A DNA stretch of 64,000 nucleotides from NCBI RefSeq assembly GCF_022829295.1, contig NZ_JAKSYH010000054.1:1-64000 (forward strand), in the 5' to 3' direction. The translations under genes were made by a program, and so were the position numbers. Every line of letters begins with the position of its first letter. Position 1 is the stretch's first letter. The notes beneath the pieces were generated by a model, which saw only the letters and a program-made list of their open reading frames with translations, was not told where the DNA came from and did not search any database. The DNA comes from Methylobacterium sp. J-088 (lineage in GTDB: Bacteria > Pseudomonadota > Alphaproteobacteria > Rhizobiales > Beijerinckiaceae). This document shows positions 25,370 through 34,146 of the stretch, piece after piece.

Positions 25370-27088
25370 TCAGAGCGCCGCCCGCACCGCCGCGCTGAGC
25401 TGTCCGGCCTCGGCGCGCGGCAATTTCAGATAGCGGGCGCCCATCGCGTCCGCGACCGCCCGGCTCTCCTCGCCCCGGCTCCCGGTATCGACCACGAGGG
25501 CCGGTAGATTGGCGGCCCGCAAGGCCCGGGCCGCCTGCAGCGCCTCCGCGCCGGCCCGGGCACGACCGCCCTCCCCCGAGCGCGCGACATTGGCGCGCCC
25601 GTCGGTCAGCAGCACGATCGCCGGCCGGCTGCCGCCCCGGCGCACGCCCAGAGCCACCGCCACCGCCGCGTCGATGCCGGCGGCCAGCGGCGTTCCGCCC
25701 CCGCCCGGCAATCCCGACAGACTGCGCTTGGCCCGGGTGAGCGAGCGGGTCGGCGGCAGGACCAACTCCGCGCCGGTGCCGCGGAACGCCACCAGCGCCA
25801 CCCGATCGCGCCGGACATAGGCTTCGGCCAGCAGCAGCTCGACCGCGCCCTTGGCCTCGGCCAGCCGCTCCAGGGCGGCCGAGCCCGAGGCATCGACGCA
25901 GAACACCGTGGTGGTCTCGGTCCGCTGCCGCAGGATCCGGATCCGCAGGTCGTCGCGCCGGACCACGATGCGGCGCGTCTCCCCCCGCGCCGCGCCCTCG
26001 GCCTGGCGGACGGCTTGCCAGGGCGCCGCCGCCCGCAGGGTGCCGAGCAGATCGAGGCGACCCCGCCGCGGATCGCCCCGCCGGCTGCCGACCGGCCGGC
26101 CGGTCCGGGACGCCGCCGCCTGACCGACCCGGCCTGCTTTCGCGGCCGCGAGCGGGTGTCGACCCGCCAGAAGCTGATCGAGCAGGTTCGGCGGGATGGC
26201 GGCACGCACCGCCTCCAGCACGACATCGTCCGGCGCGCCCTCGGCGGCGGGCTCGACCGCATCGTCCGGCGGGGGCTCCGCGCGCGGCTCCTCCGGCGGC
26301 GCTTGATTCTCCGGGGCCGGCTGCTCCGGGGCCGGCTCCTCCGGGGCGGGCAGGCGCGTGGCGCGGGGCGCCAGGACGAGGCGCGCGGCCGTGACGATAT
26401 CCGGCCGGCCGATCGGCCTGTCCCCCGCGAGCCTGCGCGCCACGCGCGCCGCCAGGATCGGGCCGCGCAGCGACGCGACGCCGAAGGCCTCGGCCAGGGC
26501 GCAGAGATCGCCGACCGGATCGGGGGCCTCGGGGCCGGGCTCCGGATCCGGGGGATCGGCCTGGAGGGCCGCAAGCCCGATCCCGCTCAGGTCGATCCGG
26601 AAGGCGAGACGGTCGGCCAGGGGCTCGGCGACGGTCTCGTCCCCCGCGCCCTCGTCGAGGAGGATCAGGCCGAACCGGGCCGGTCGGTCCGAGGCAGCCC
26701 CGGTGTCGAGGGCGGCCGCGAGGTGCGACGCCGTGCCGGTCGGCAGGCGCTCGGCCATCGGCACCACGACGATCCCGCCATCGGCCTCCGCCAGCAGGCC
26801 GGCCCGGGCGACGGGGCGGCCCGCCGCCAGGGTCGCGGCGAGGTCGAGCCCGCCGAGCAGGGCGTCGTCGCCGATGCCGGGCGGCAGGCGGCGCCAGGGG
26901 GTTCCGGGGGGGAGCGCGGCACGCAAGGCGTCGAGCCAGCGCTCGCGGACCGGGCCGGGGGCCGCGCGCAGGATCGCGCCGCCGAAGGCGGCCGGGTCGG
27001 CGGCGATCAGGCACGCGGCGCGGTGAGCGTCGGCCCAGGGATTGTGCGCCTTCTCTCCCCCCTCTGCAGCGTTACGATGGTCACGCAT
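25370..27088 (-). CDS. bchD: Mg-protoporphyrin IX chelatase subunit D
   Basis: The 572-residue AAA+ family subunit has a degenerate N-terminal ATPase-like domain (without a clean Walker A), an acidic/proline-rich linker around residues 240-280 (EEPAPEQPAPENQAPPEEP), and a C-terminal von Willebrand A domain. The vWA MIDAS is VDASGSAAL, with RDRVALVAFRG and VLLTDGRANV. BchD with BchI forms the ATP-driven motor that acts on BchH to insert Mg2+ into protoporphyrin IX. It lies after bchI on the same strand, 318 nt apart, with a paired-hairpin repeat between them. Confidence 0.95.
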   Translation of the reverse strand: MRDHRNAAEGGEKAHNPWADAHRAACLIAADPAAFGGAILRAAPGPVRERWLDALRAALPPGTPWRRLPPGIGDDALLGGLDLAATLAAGRPVARAGLLAEADGGIVVVPMAERLPTGTASHLAAALDTGAASDRPARFGLILLDEGAGDETVAEPLADRLAFRIDLSGIGLAALQADPPDPEPGPEAPDPVGDLCALAEAFGVASLRGPILAARVARRLAGDRPIGRPDIVTAARLVLAPRATRLPAPEEPAPEQPAPENQAPPEEPRAEPPPDDAVEPAAEGAPDDVVLEAVRAAIPPNLLDQLLAGRHPLAAAKAGRVGQAAASRTGRPVGSRRGDPRRGRLDLLGTLRAAAPWQAVRQAEGAARGETRRIVVRRDDLRIRILRQRTETTTVFCVDASGSAALERLAEAKGAVELLLAEAYVRRDRVALVAFRGTGAELVLPPTRSLTRAKRSLSGLPGGGGTPLAAGIDAAVAVALGVRRGGSRPAIVLLTDGRANVARSGEGGRARAGAEALQAARALRAANLPALVVDTGSRGEESRAVADAMGARYLKLPRAEAGQLSAAVRAAL

Positions 27089-27187
27089 TGGCTTGAGCGG
27101 GGCGTAGCGGGCGCCCTATCCCGAGCCGGCTACGAAGGTGACACGTGTTTATCGGACCGCAACGCAGGCGACGGAGCGCCACAGGCC

Positions 27188-27328
27188 CCCTCTCCCGAGC
27201 GGGAGAGGGTTGGGGTGAGGGATGAGAAAGTTCAGACTTGAGCGCGCCACGCACGCGCCGGAAGGGTGCGCTTCGCTCGGATAGACCTGATCCCTCACCC
27301 TGTCCCTCTCCCGCACGGGATAGGGGAC
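27188..27328. repeat. Second-type paired-hairpin element between bchI and bchD
   Basis: A perfect palindrome CCCTCTCCCGAGCGGGAGAG (plus GG, 27188-27209) followed by TTGGGGTGAGGG is mirrored at about 27292-27328 by CCCTCACCCTGTCCCTCTCCCGCACGGG. The sequence is related in composition to, but different from, the elements at 2803-9418. It occupies the middle of the 318-nt bchI-bchD gap; no gene is seen in the rest. Confidence 0.7.
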
Positions 27329-27406
27329 CCGCGCTCCGTCCTGAAACGACTCGGCTCAAGCCGCGCGCTAGATTCACGCGCGTTTCAAAGATGCGCGGCG
27401 CGCCCG

Positions 27407-28417
27407 TCACAAAAAAACCTCCGCCAGCGCCCGCTCCACCCGGACGGTGGAGCCGGATTCGTCGAGCGGGTTGCGGCGCAGGCGGTGGCGCAGGGCGGCC
27501 GGGGCGATGCGGCGGAGGTGATCGTCGGTGACGTCCCCGGCGCCGTCGAGGGCCGCGAGCGCCCGGGCGGTGCGCATCAGGGTCAGCTCGCCGCGCAATC
27601 CGTCGGTGCCGAGCGCCACGCAGAGCCGTGCCGCGCGCTCCAGGGCGGCATCCGGAACCGCCACCGTCGGCAGCCGCTCCCGCGCCAGCAGGATTTTTTT
27701 CTGGATTTTTCGCTCCTCGCCGGCGCGCGCGGCGCAGAACCCCGCCGGGTCGCGCTCGTAGGCGTCGCGGGCGCGCACCACCGCGACGCGGGTCGGGATG
27801 TCCTTCGGGGTCACGACCTCGCAGGCGAGCCCGAACCGGTCGAGGAGCTGCGGGCGCAACTCGCCCTCCTCCGGGTTGCCGGACCCGACCAGCACGAACC
27901 GCGCCGGGTGACGCAGGGACAGCCCCTCGCGCTCGACGGTGTTGATGCCGGAGGCCGCCACGTCGAGCAGCAGGTCCACGAGGTGGTCCTCCAGCAGGTT
28001 CACCTCGTCGATATACAGGAACCCGCGGTTGGCGCGGGCGAGCAGCCCCGGCTCGAACGCCTTCACGCCGGCGCCGAGCGCCCGCTCCAGATCGAGGGTG
28101 CCGACCACCCGGTCCTCGGTGGCGCCGAGGGGCAGGTCCACCACCGGCACCGGCTTTTTGTGACTTTTGCGCGGGCCTCCTTCCGCACAGTGCGGGCAGG
28201 ATTCCGCCGGGCTGTCGGGATCGCAATTGTACGGGCATCCGATGACCGCCCGCATCGGCGGCAGCAGGGCGGCGAGCGCCCGGATCGCCGTGGACTTGCC
28301 GGTGCCGCGGTCGCCAAAGACCAGCACGCCGCCGATGGACGGGTCCACCGCCGCGATCAGCAGCGCCTGGCGCATCTCGTCCTGGCCGACGATGGCCGAG
28401 AAGGGGAAGGTGGGCAC
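27407..28417 (-). CDS. bchI: Mg-protoporphyrin IX chelatase subunit I
   Basis: The 336-residue AAA+ ATPase has [14 protein letters not shown] at the start, Walker [10 protein letters not shown] at residues 35-43, a Cys-rich insert GCPYNCDPD...CPHC characteristic of BchI, Walker [15 protein letters not shown], and an arginine-finger region [11 protein letters not shown]. It drives the BchH-dependent Mg chelation, the first committed step to bacteriochlorophyll. Repeats flank it on both sides, so it may be transcribed with or apart from hemA upstream. Confidence 0.97.
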   Translation of the reverse strand: MPTFPFSAIVGQDEMRQALLIAAVDPSIGGVLVFGDRGTGKSTAIRALAALLPPMRAVIGCPYNCDPDSPAESCPHCAEGGPRKSHKKPVPVVDLPLGATEDRVVGTLDLERALGAGVKAFEPGLLARANRGFLYIDEVNLLEDHLVDLLLDVAASGINTVEREGLSLRHPARFVLVGSGNPEEGELRPQLLDRFGLACEVVTPKDIPTRVAVVRARDAYERDPAGFCAARAGEERKIQKKILLARERLPTVAVPDAALERAARLCVALGTDGLRGELTLMRTARALAALDGAGDVTDDHLRRIAPAALRHRLRRNPLDESGSTVRVERALAEVFL

Positions 28418-28433
28418 GCAGAACTCGCACTCT

Positions 28434-28549
28434 GCCCCCTCTCCTCACCCTTGCGGGGAGGAGCCGGAGGTGGGGGTGATCCAGGATTGAGCGGAGCGGT
28501 GCCTCCTGCACCACCCCCACCTCTACCCCTTCCCGCAAGGGGGAGGGAA
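28434..28549. repeat. Third-type paired-hairpin element between hemA and bchI
   Basis: Left arm CCCTTGCGGGGAGGAG...GGTGGGGGTG is mirrored by CACCCCCACC...TTCCCGCAAGGGGGAGGG, so the two arms can fold together or as separate hairpins. It fills the 139-nt gap between the hemA stop and the bchI start. Confidence 0.7.
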
Positions 28550-28556
28550 GAGCGTC

Positions 28557-29774
28557 CTACTCCGCCGCCTTCTGGCGCAGCCCGATCCGCCCCCAGATCG
28601 TGGTGAGCGCCGCGACCAGCCGGGCGATGTCGGCATCCGTGTGGAGCGGCGACGGGGTGATCCGCAGGCGCTCGGTGCCGCGGGCCACCGTCGGGTAGTT
28701 GATCGGCTGCACGTAGATGCCGAACTCGTCGAGCAGGGTGTCGGAGATTCCCTTGCACAGCACGGGGTCGCAGACCATCACCGGCACGATGTGGCTGTCG
28801 TTGGGCATGGTCGGGATGTCGGCGGCCTCCAGGGCCTGCCGGACCTTCGCCACCCGCTCCTGATGCCGGGCGCGCTCGACGCCGCTCGCCTTCAGGTGCC
28901 GGATCGACGCCGCCGCGCCCGCCGCCACCGCCGGCGGCAGCGAGGTCGTGAAGATGAAGCCCGAGGCGAAGCTGCGCACGAAGTCGCACAGCTTTTCGGA
29001 GGCCGTGATGTAGCCGCCGTGCACGGCGAACGCCTTGCCGAGCGTGCCCTCGATCACGTCGAGCCGGTGGGCGACGCCGTCCCGCTCCGAGATGCCGCCG
29101 CCGCGCGCGCCGTAGAGGCCGACCGCGTGGACCTCGTCCAGATAGGTGAGCGCCCCGTGGGCCTCGGCCACGTCGCAGTTCTCCGCGATGGGGGCGATGT
29201 CGCCGTCCATCGAGTAGACCGACTCGAAGGCCACCAGCTTCGGCCTGGCCGGATCGACCAGGGCGAGCTTGCGGTTCAGATCCTCCGGGTCGTTATGGCG
29301 GAAGATGTGGCGCTCGGCGCGGGAGAACCGGATGCCCTCGATCATCGAGGCGTGGTTCTCGGAATCGGAGAACACCGCGCAGTTCGGCAGGCGCGACGCC
29401 AGGGTGCCCAGAGCCGCCCAGTTCGACACGTAGCCGGAGGTGAACAGCAGGGCCGCCTCCTTGCCGTGGAGGTCGGCGAGTTCCTGCTCGAGGAGCACGT
29501 GGTAATGGTTGGTGCCCGAGATGTTGCGGGTGCCGCCGGCGCCGGCGCCGCAGCGGTCGATCGCCTCGTGCATCGCCCCGGTGACGGAGGGGTGCTGGCC
29601 CATCCCGAGATAATCGTTGGAGCACCAGACCGTCACGGGCCGGGTGCCGCCGGTGTGATGGTGGGTGGCGTGCGGGAAGTTGCCGGCGTGGCGCTCGAGA
29701 TCGGTGAAGACCCGGTAGCGGCCCTCGCGGTGGAGACCGGCGATCTCAGCCCCGAAGAACTTATCGTAGTCCAT
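28557..29774 (-). CDS. hemA: 5-aminolevulinate synthase
   Basis: The 405-residue PLP-dependent enzyme condenses glycine and succinyl-CoA to 5-aminolevulinate, the alphaproteobacterial entry to tetrapyrroles. Landmarks are [36 protein letters not shown] and the PLP lysine in [16 protein letters not shown] 29774 (MDYDKFF) has GGAGAGG upstream. Its place directly after puhE in the photosynthesis cluster suggests an isozyme regulated with pigment synthesis. Confidence 0.97.
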   Translation of the reverse strand: MDYDKFFGAEIAGLHREGRYRVFTDLERHAGNFPHATHHHTGGTRPVTVWCSNDYLGMGQHPSVTGAMHEAIDRCGAGAGGTRNISGTNHYHVLLEQELADLHGKEAALLFTSGYVSNWAALGTLASRLPNCAVFSDSENHASMIEGIRFSRAERHIFRHNDPEDLNRKLALVDPARPKLVAFESVYSMDGDIAPIAENCDVAEAHGALTYLDEVHAVGLYGARGGGISERDGVAHRLDVIEGTLGKAFAVHGGYITASEKLCDFVRSFASGFIFTTSLPPAVAAGAAASIRHLKASGVERARHQERVAKVRQALEAADIPTMPNDSHIVPVMVCDPVLCKGISDTLLDEFGIYVQPINYPTVARGTERLRITPSPLHTDADIARLVAALTTIWGRIGLRQKAAE

Positions 29775-29920
29775 GTCGCCTCTCCCCGAATCCCCGGTGC
29801 GGGTTGATCCCGCCTGTGGCACCGGATTTCGCACAAGACCAGTTCCAGATTGGTGGACGTGCGACGCCCGGCCGTGATCTCCGAGGGCGTCATTCCGTCG
29901 ACCGGAACGACGCTCCCTGT

Positions 29921-29962
29921 TCTTGTGTCCGCATCATCCTGTCTTGTGTCCGCATCATCCTG
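29921..29962. repeat. Perfect 21-bp tandem duplication upstream of hemA
   Basis: The unit TCTTGTGTCCGCATCATCCTG occurs twice without mismatch, end to end. It lies in the 229-nt gap between puhE and hemA, about 150 nt before the hemA start, where a promoter or operator could be. No known binding motif was recognised in it. Confidence 0.85.
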
Positions 29963-30003
29963 TTCCGAAAGCCGGAGGCTACCGTTCGGGATGATGCGCG
30001 GGC

Positions 30004-30798
30004 CTACACCCGGTCCCGCGGACGGACCGTCTCCTCCGACGCCCGCGACGGCAGGCTCCAGCGCCACAGCTCCGCGGAAGGGAGCGGCAGCATCAGGAAC
30101 CAGTGCTCCAGGGTGGCGAGCGCGGTCAGCGTCGCCAGCACGGTGAAGCCGATGAGCTCGTGCTCCAGAAGGTCGGCGCCGAGCGCCGCCCGACCGAGGA
30201 GCGCCGCCGCGATGGTCCCGAGGCTCACCGAGACCGGAAACAGCAGGTTCATCGGCTTTCGCGAGAGGTAGCAGGCGAGGTAGCCGAGATGCTCCGGCAG
30301 GAACTCGGCGTGGAGGTTGCGCACGCCGAGGAACAGGTTGAGCCGCGCCGAGAGGTTCATCACCACCAGCGTGCCGTAGGTCCACAGGGCGAAGCGGTTG
30401 GGGCTGCCCCAGACCAGAGCCAGGATCGCCAGGCCGCCGATCACGATGGCGAATTCGTGCCACAAGCTGGTGGCGAGCGCCGCCAGGAACCGGTCGAACC
30501 CCCGCACGCCCGGCGCGCAGGCGACCGGCCGCGGGCCCGACAGGAAGCCCATATAGTAGCTCATCTCCTGCCAGCCCCAGATCGCCAGGGCCGCCGTGAA
30601 GGCCGTGTAGGCGCCCGTCGCGCTCGTGTCGGCGGCGCTGGACCGGATCGCCACCAGGGCTGCGGCGAGCAGCAGCGTCGCCCCGGCCATGCTCCACGGA
30701 TGCGTCCGCCGCGGGGCGTGGTCGAGCAGCAGGATCAGCCCGGTGGAGAACCACCAGAGCAGCACCGCGTAGAGCACCGGGGCGGCGTAGGTCCCCAT
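30004..30798 (-). CDS. puhE: Photosynthetic complex assembly protein PuhE
   Basis: The 264-residue polytopic membrane protein has around seven hydrophobic segments. Its start (MGTYAAPVLYAVLLWWFSTG) and the motifs WGWQEMSYYMGF, LWHEFAI and SARLNLFLGVRN are typical of PuhE. It is needed for normal reaction centre/LH1 assembly and pigment levels in Rhodobacter. The ATG lies one base after the acsF stop (TAGGATG). The longer open frame upstream is an overlap into acsF and is not coding. Confidence 0.92.
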   Translation of the reverse strand: MGTYAAPVLYAVLLWWFSTGLILLLDHAPRRTHPWSMAGATLLLAAALVAIRSSAADTSATGAYTAFTAALAIWGWQEMSYYMGFLSGPRPVACAPGVRGFDRFLAALATSLWHEFAIVIGGLAILALVWGSPNRFALWTYGTLVVMNLSARLNLFLGVRNLHAEFLPEHLGYLACYLSRKPMNLLFPVSVSLGTIAAALLGRAALGADLLEHELIGFTVLATLTALATLEHWFLMLPLPSAELWRWSLPSRASEETVRPRDRV

Positions 30799-30799
30799 C

Positions 30800-31888
30800 C
30801 TACCAGACCGGCTGGAGGCGGATATCGGCCGGCAGGGCGTTGGCCTTGACGGGCAAGAGATACAGCCGGACGAAGGTCGCGGCCGCGCGCAGCACCTGCA
30901 CGCCGTGCTGCACCTTGCCGACGAGCCCGCCCCGGGCCTTCGCGTCGGCGATCGCCCGGGAGCAGGCGAGCAGCCGGTCGAGGCCCGCCTTGAACTTCGG
31001 ATTGTCGAGGTCGAGTTCCAGCGGGAAGGTCTGGCGGGAGATCTCCGAGGTGATCCGGAACACCTTGAAGTCGTAGTCGCTCGGATCGACGCCCAGCGCC
31101 TTGTGGAAGGCCGGCCGGTGATGGTCGCGCACATACATCGTGGCGAAGACCGCGAGCAGGAAGAACCGGATCCAGTAGCGGTTGATGCCGCTGGTCAGCT
31201 TCGGGTTGGCGCGCATCAAGAGCGCGAAGGCCTCGCCGTGGCGGAACTCGTCGTTGCACCACAGCTCGAACCACTTGAAGATCGGGTGGATGCGCCGCTC
31301 CGGGTGCCGCTCCAGCTCGCGGAAGATCGTGATGTAGCGGGCGTAGCCGATCTTCTCCGACAGATAGGTCGCGTAGAAGATGAACTTCGGCCGGAAGAAC
31401 GTGTATTTTTTGGACTTGGTCAGGAAGCCCAGATCCACGCCGATGCCGAAATCCTTGAGCGTGTCGTTGATGAAGCCGGCGTGGCGGGCCTCGTCCCGGC
31501 TCATGAAGCCGAACAGCTCCTTGATGTCCTTGTTCTTCGCCCGCTTGCGCATCTCGGCGTAGAGCACGCAGCCCGAGAACTCGGCGGTGATCGACGACAC
31601 CAAGAAGTCCAAAAACTCCTTCCGCAGCTCGGGCTCCATCTGCGACAGGTCGCAGTCGAACTCCGCGTTGCGGGTGAAGTGGCGCTTGTTCGGGTCGGCG
31701 CGCAATTCGGCGATGAGCACGTCCCAATCGCGCCGCACCGGCTCGACATTGGTGCGGTCGAGCTCGACGAAATCGGTCGTGTAGAACCGGGGCGACAGGA
31801 AGGTCGTCTCCTGGGCCGCCTTGGTCGATTCGTTGACCGGCGCCTTCGGGATCGGCTGGCCGGTGGGGGGCGCGACGGGAGCGTTCAC
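30800..31888 (-). CDS. acsF: Aerobic Mg-protoporphyrin IX monomethyl ester cyclase
   Basis: This 362-residue diiron oxidative cyclase forms ring E with O2, making divinyl protochlorophyllide. Iron ligands are in [19 protein letters not shown] and [10 protein letters not shown]. The presence of AcsF, and no BchE here, fits an aerobic anoxygenic phototroph. The start overlaps the upstream 98-residue orf as ATGA. Confidence 0.97.
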   Translation of the reverse strand: MNAPVAPPTGQPIPKAPVNESTKAAQETTFLSPRFYTTDFVELDRTNVEPVRRDWDVLIAELRADPNKRHFTRNAEFDCDLSQMEPELRKEFLDFLVSSITAEFSGCVLYAEMRKRAKNKDIKELFGFMSRDEARHAGFINDTLKDFGIGVDLGFLTKSKKYTFFRPKFIFYATYLSEKIGYARYITIFRELERHPERRIHPIFKWFELWCNDEFRHGEAFALLMRANPKLTSGINRYWIRFFLLAVFATMYVRDHHRPAFHKALGVDPSDYDFKVFRITSEISRQTFPLELDLDNPKFKAGLDRLLACSRAIADAKARGGLVGKVQHGVQVLRAAATFVRLYLLPVKANALPADIRLQPVW

Positions 31889-32181
31889 AGCTTCCTCCTT
31901 TCGGAGAAGCTGACCTCGTAGAGTTCGGTCAGCTCGAGATGGGCGATGAGCTTGGTCCAGACTCGCTCCAGCGGGCCGGCCCGGGTGATCGTGGCGGTGC
32001 GGCGCACGCTGAGGCGCTCGCCATAGGGTACCGCGGTCGGCGCGTCGTGGACCTGGACCTCGTCGCCGGGCTCGATCTCGAAGCCGGCATCGAGAGTCAC
32101 ATGCGCGTGCAGGCTCTCGGGGGTCTGCTCGATCTCGACCGTGCAGGGCACGGTGACGGTGCGGCTGCCGAACAGGCCCAT
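31885..32181 (-). CDS. Conserved small protein of the puh-acsF operon
   Basis: The 98-residue soluble-looking protein has a beta-rich pattern ([51 protein letters not shown]) and ends [16 protein letters not shown] recall similar unnamed orfs at this place in other alphaproteobacterial photosynthesis clusters, but no function is known to me. It is coupled on both sides by ATGA overlaps, to puhC upstream and acsF downstream, so it is translated with them. A role in cyclase or reaction-centre assembly is possible. Confidence 0.75.
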   Translation of the reverse strand: MGLFGSRTVTVPCTVEIEQTPESLHAHVTLDAGFEIEPGDEVQVHDAPTAVPYGERLSVRRTATITRAGPLERVWTKLIAHLELTELYEVSFSERRKL

Positions 32182-32690
32182 CACCGGGTCTCCGTGGCGG
32201 GCGCGCCCGGCGTGGCGGGCGCGGGCATCAGCCGGGCGAAGGCCCCGGCATTGGTCGGCCCGAAGGCTTCGAGCGGCACCCGGCGGCCGGTGGCCTCGTC
32301 GGCGAGCGCCAAACGGCCATCGTCGAAGCGGGTCAGGCTGAAGGGCTTTTCCGGCCCGAGACCGTCGCGCTGCCGGGCCTGGGCGAGGCCCCGCAACGTC
32401 CCGCGCAGGAAGCCGTCCTCGCCGGGGCGGATCCAGGCGAGGATCTTCTGGTCGGCGACGTTGCGCAGGGCGATCGAGCCGTCGACCTGATCCTCGGCGT
32501 GGAATTCGACCTGCGCCACCGGCTTGGCCGGCGGCAGGGCGACGAGGCCGACCCCCTCGCTGCGGCCGATCAGGACCGCCAGCATGGTGAAGCCCATCAG
32601 CGCCCCGGCGCCGATCATCAGCAGCGCCGGCGCCGGTCCCGCGGCAGCCCGAACCGGTGATCGGCCGGCGTTCTCCGCCCGCTCGCCCAT
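32181..32690 (-). CDS. puhC: Photosynthetic complex assembly protein PuhC
   Basis: The 169-residue protein has one N-terminal membrane helix ([21 protein letters not shown]) and a periplasmic domain with [37 protein letters not shown] sequence and [12 protein letters not shown]. These are typical of PuhC. It takes part in assembly of the RC-LH1 core. ATG 32690 lies ten nt after puhB with GAGGGG upstream. The longer frame overlaps puhB. Confidence 0.92.
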   Translation of the reverse strand: MGERAENAGRSPVRAAAGPAPALLMIGAGALMGFTMLAVLIGRSEGVGLVALPPAKPVAQVEFHAEDQVDGSIALRNVADQKILAWIRPGEDGFLRGTLRGLAQARQRDGLGPEKPFSLTRFDDGRLALADEATGRRVPLEAFGPTNAGAFARLMPAPATPGAPATETR

Positions 32691-32700
32691 CGTCCCCTCC

Positions 32701-33351
32701 CTACTCGGCCGCGACGAGGCGGCCGGCATTCTCGTTCGCCTGACCCAGACGGGCCAGCCGCACCGGCGGCGCGGCGCCGTCGGCATGGGCCGCCAGCGCC
32801 TGCGCCAGCAGGGCCGCCGCCGCGTCGGCGTCCGGTACGGAGCGCAGCATGGGCTCAGTCCGCGACAGATGCCAGGGCCGGGCGTGCGGCCAGAGCTGAA
32901 GGTAGGCGATCCGCATGCCCAGCCGCAACCGCAGAGGGACGTCTCCGGTGCCATCCGTGAAGGCGCGCAACGCCGCAGTCTCGATCTGGGCGAATGGCAG
33001 GTTGTGGGTCACCTGCAGGGCGATGCCGGCCTGCAGCACGACCCGGCGGTTGGTGATCGTGTAGAGCGTCGTCCGGTGGGTCAGCCACGCGAGCAGCCAG
33101 AGCAGGGCCATCCCGCCCGCGCCGATCACCAGGGTCGGCAGCACCACCTTCAGCGCCCCCGTGGCCGAGCCCGCCGCAAGGCCGAAGGCCAGGCCGGAGA
33201 GGCCGAACCACGCGATCACCAGGCGGGCGTGGAACACCCGAACCAGCAGACCCGTGGTGGTGGGCGCGCCCTGCCACAGGATCCGCTCACCCGCCGGCAG
33301 CGGGCCGGGCAGTCCCCGCAGGGTGCCCTCGGGAATGAAGTCGCCGCTCAT
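32701..33351 (-). CDS. puhB: Photosynthetic complex assembly protein PuhB
   Basis: The 216-residue membrane protein has a PH-like domain and three hydrophobic segments. Landmarks are GERILWQGAP near residue 22, TLYTITNRRVVLQAGIALQVTHN and DVPLRLRLGMRIAYLQLWPHARPW. PuhB helps RC assembly and dimerises in Rhodobacter. ATGA overlap with puhA. Confidence 0.92.
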   Translation of the reverse strand: MSGDFIPEGTLRGLPGPLPAGERILWQGAPTTTGLLVRVFHARLVIAWFGLSGLAFGLAAGSATGALKVVLPTLVIGAGGMALLWLLAWLTHRTTLYTITNRRVVLQAGIALQVTHNLPFAQIETAALRAFTDGTGDVPLRLRLGMRIAYLQLWPHARPWHLSRTEPMLRSVPDADAAAALLAQALAAHADGAAPPVRLARLGQANENAGRLVAAE

Positions 33352-34127
33352 ATCAGGGGCTCCGCCCGGGCCGGCGTGGCGTAGAGCGTGCCGGCGCCGA
33401 AGTAGGACATGACCCGCTCCTCCTCCAGGAAGGTGACGCTGTCGGGGTCGCGGGTCTCGGGGATATCGGCGAACTGGCTGGCGAGAAGCGCCTCGGTCTT
33501 CACCGTCTTGGTGAAGCCGCCGGCCCGGCAGAACGTCACCGGCATCAGGCGCCGCCCGCCCGTGGGCAGTTCGACCTCGTAGTAGCGCAGCAGCGATTCG
33601 CCGCGATCGACCCAGACGTCGCAGACGACGCCCGCCACCGCGTTGTCGGTGCCGAACACAGTCATGCCGATCGGGTTCGGGCCGTCCTCGTGGACGACGA
33701 AGTTGGTGGCCACCCGCAGGGGCACGATCCGGATCTCGTTGTCCCAGGTCCGGTCGTGGACGTCGTGCCGGAGCACCCAGGAGCCGGGGCCGACGCCGGC
33801 CTGGAGCGAGGATTCGGTCCGCTCATAGGGCGCGCCCGGCCAGGGCTCGACCTTGCGGGCCGGGATGCCGGTCTCGATGTCGTCGCGGCCATGCACGGCC
33901 TGGGGGGCGTAGGTGGTCTCGCCGCCGGGCAGGTGGAACGCCTTGGCGCGGGGGATCAGGAACGGATCGACCGACTTGCGGCGCCCAACCGCCTCGTTCT
34001 CCAGGGGGTAGCCCTCGCGCCGGTCCTCCCGGCGCAGCCAGAACACCAAGCCGGCAAAGAAGAGGAAGAACGCGTAGAGCACGACCTGGGCGACGTCGAC
34101 GTAACCTGTAAGTGCGCCGGTTGGCAT
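33348..34127 (-). CDS. puhA: Photosynthetic reaction centre H subunit
   Basis: The 259-residue H subunit has a single N-terminal helix (VDVAQVVLYAFFLFFAGLVFWLRREDRREGYP) and a cytoplasmic PRC-barrel domain with GTDNAVAGVVCDVWVDRGE and YYEVEL. It stabilises the L/M core and lines the proton path to QB. L and M (puf) are not in this window. A strong site GGGGGAGG precedes the ATG. Confidence 0.97.
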   Translation of the reverse strand: MPTGALTGYVDVAQVVLYAFFLFFAGLVFWLRREDRREGYPLENEAVGRRKSVDPFLIPRAKAFHLPGGETTYAPQAVHGRDDIETGIPARKVEPWPGAPYERTESSLQAGVGPGSWVLRHDVHDRTWDNEIRIVPLRVATNFVVHEDGPNPIGMTVFGTDNAVAGVVCDVWVDRGESLLRYYEVELPTGGRRLMPVTFCRAGGFTKTVKTEALLASQFADIPETRDPDSVTFLEEERVMSYFGAGTLYATPARAEPLI

Positions 34128-34146
34128 GGCTGACCTCCCCCGTGTC

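Noticed and set aside
30799..31134. Upstream extension of puhE into acsF
   Set aside because: It would overlap acsF out of frame; the ATG at 30798 fits the PuhE family.
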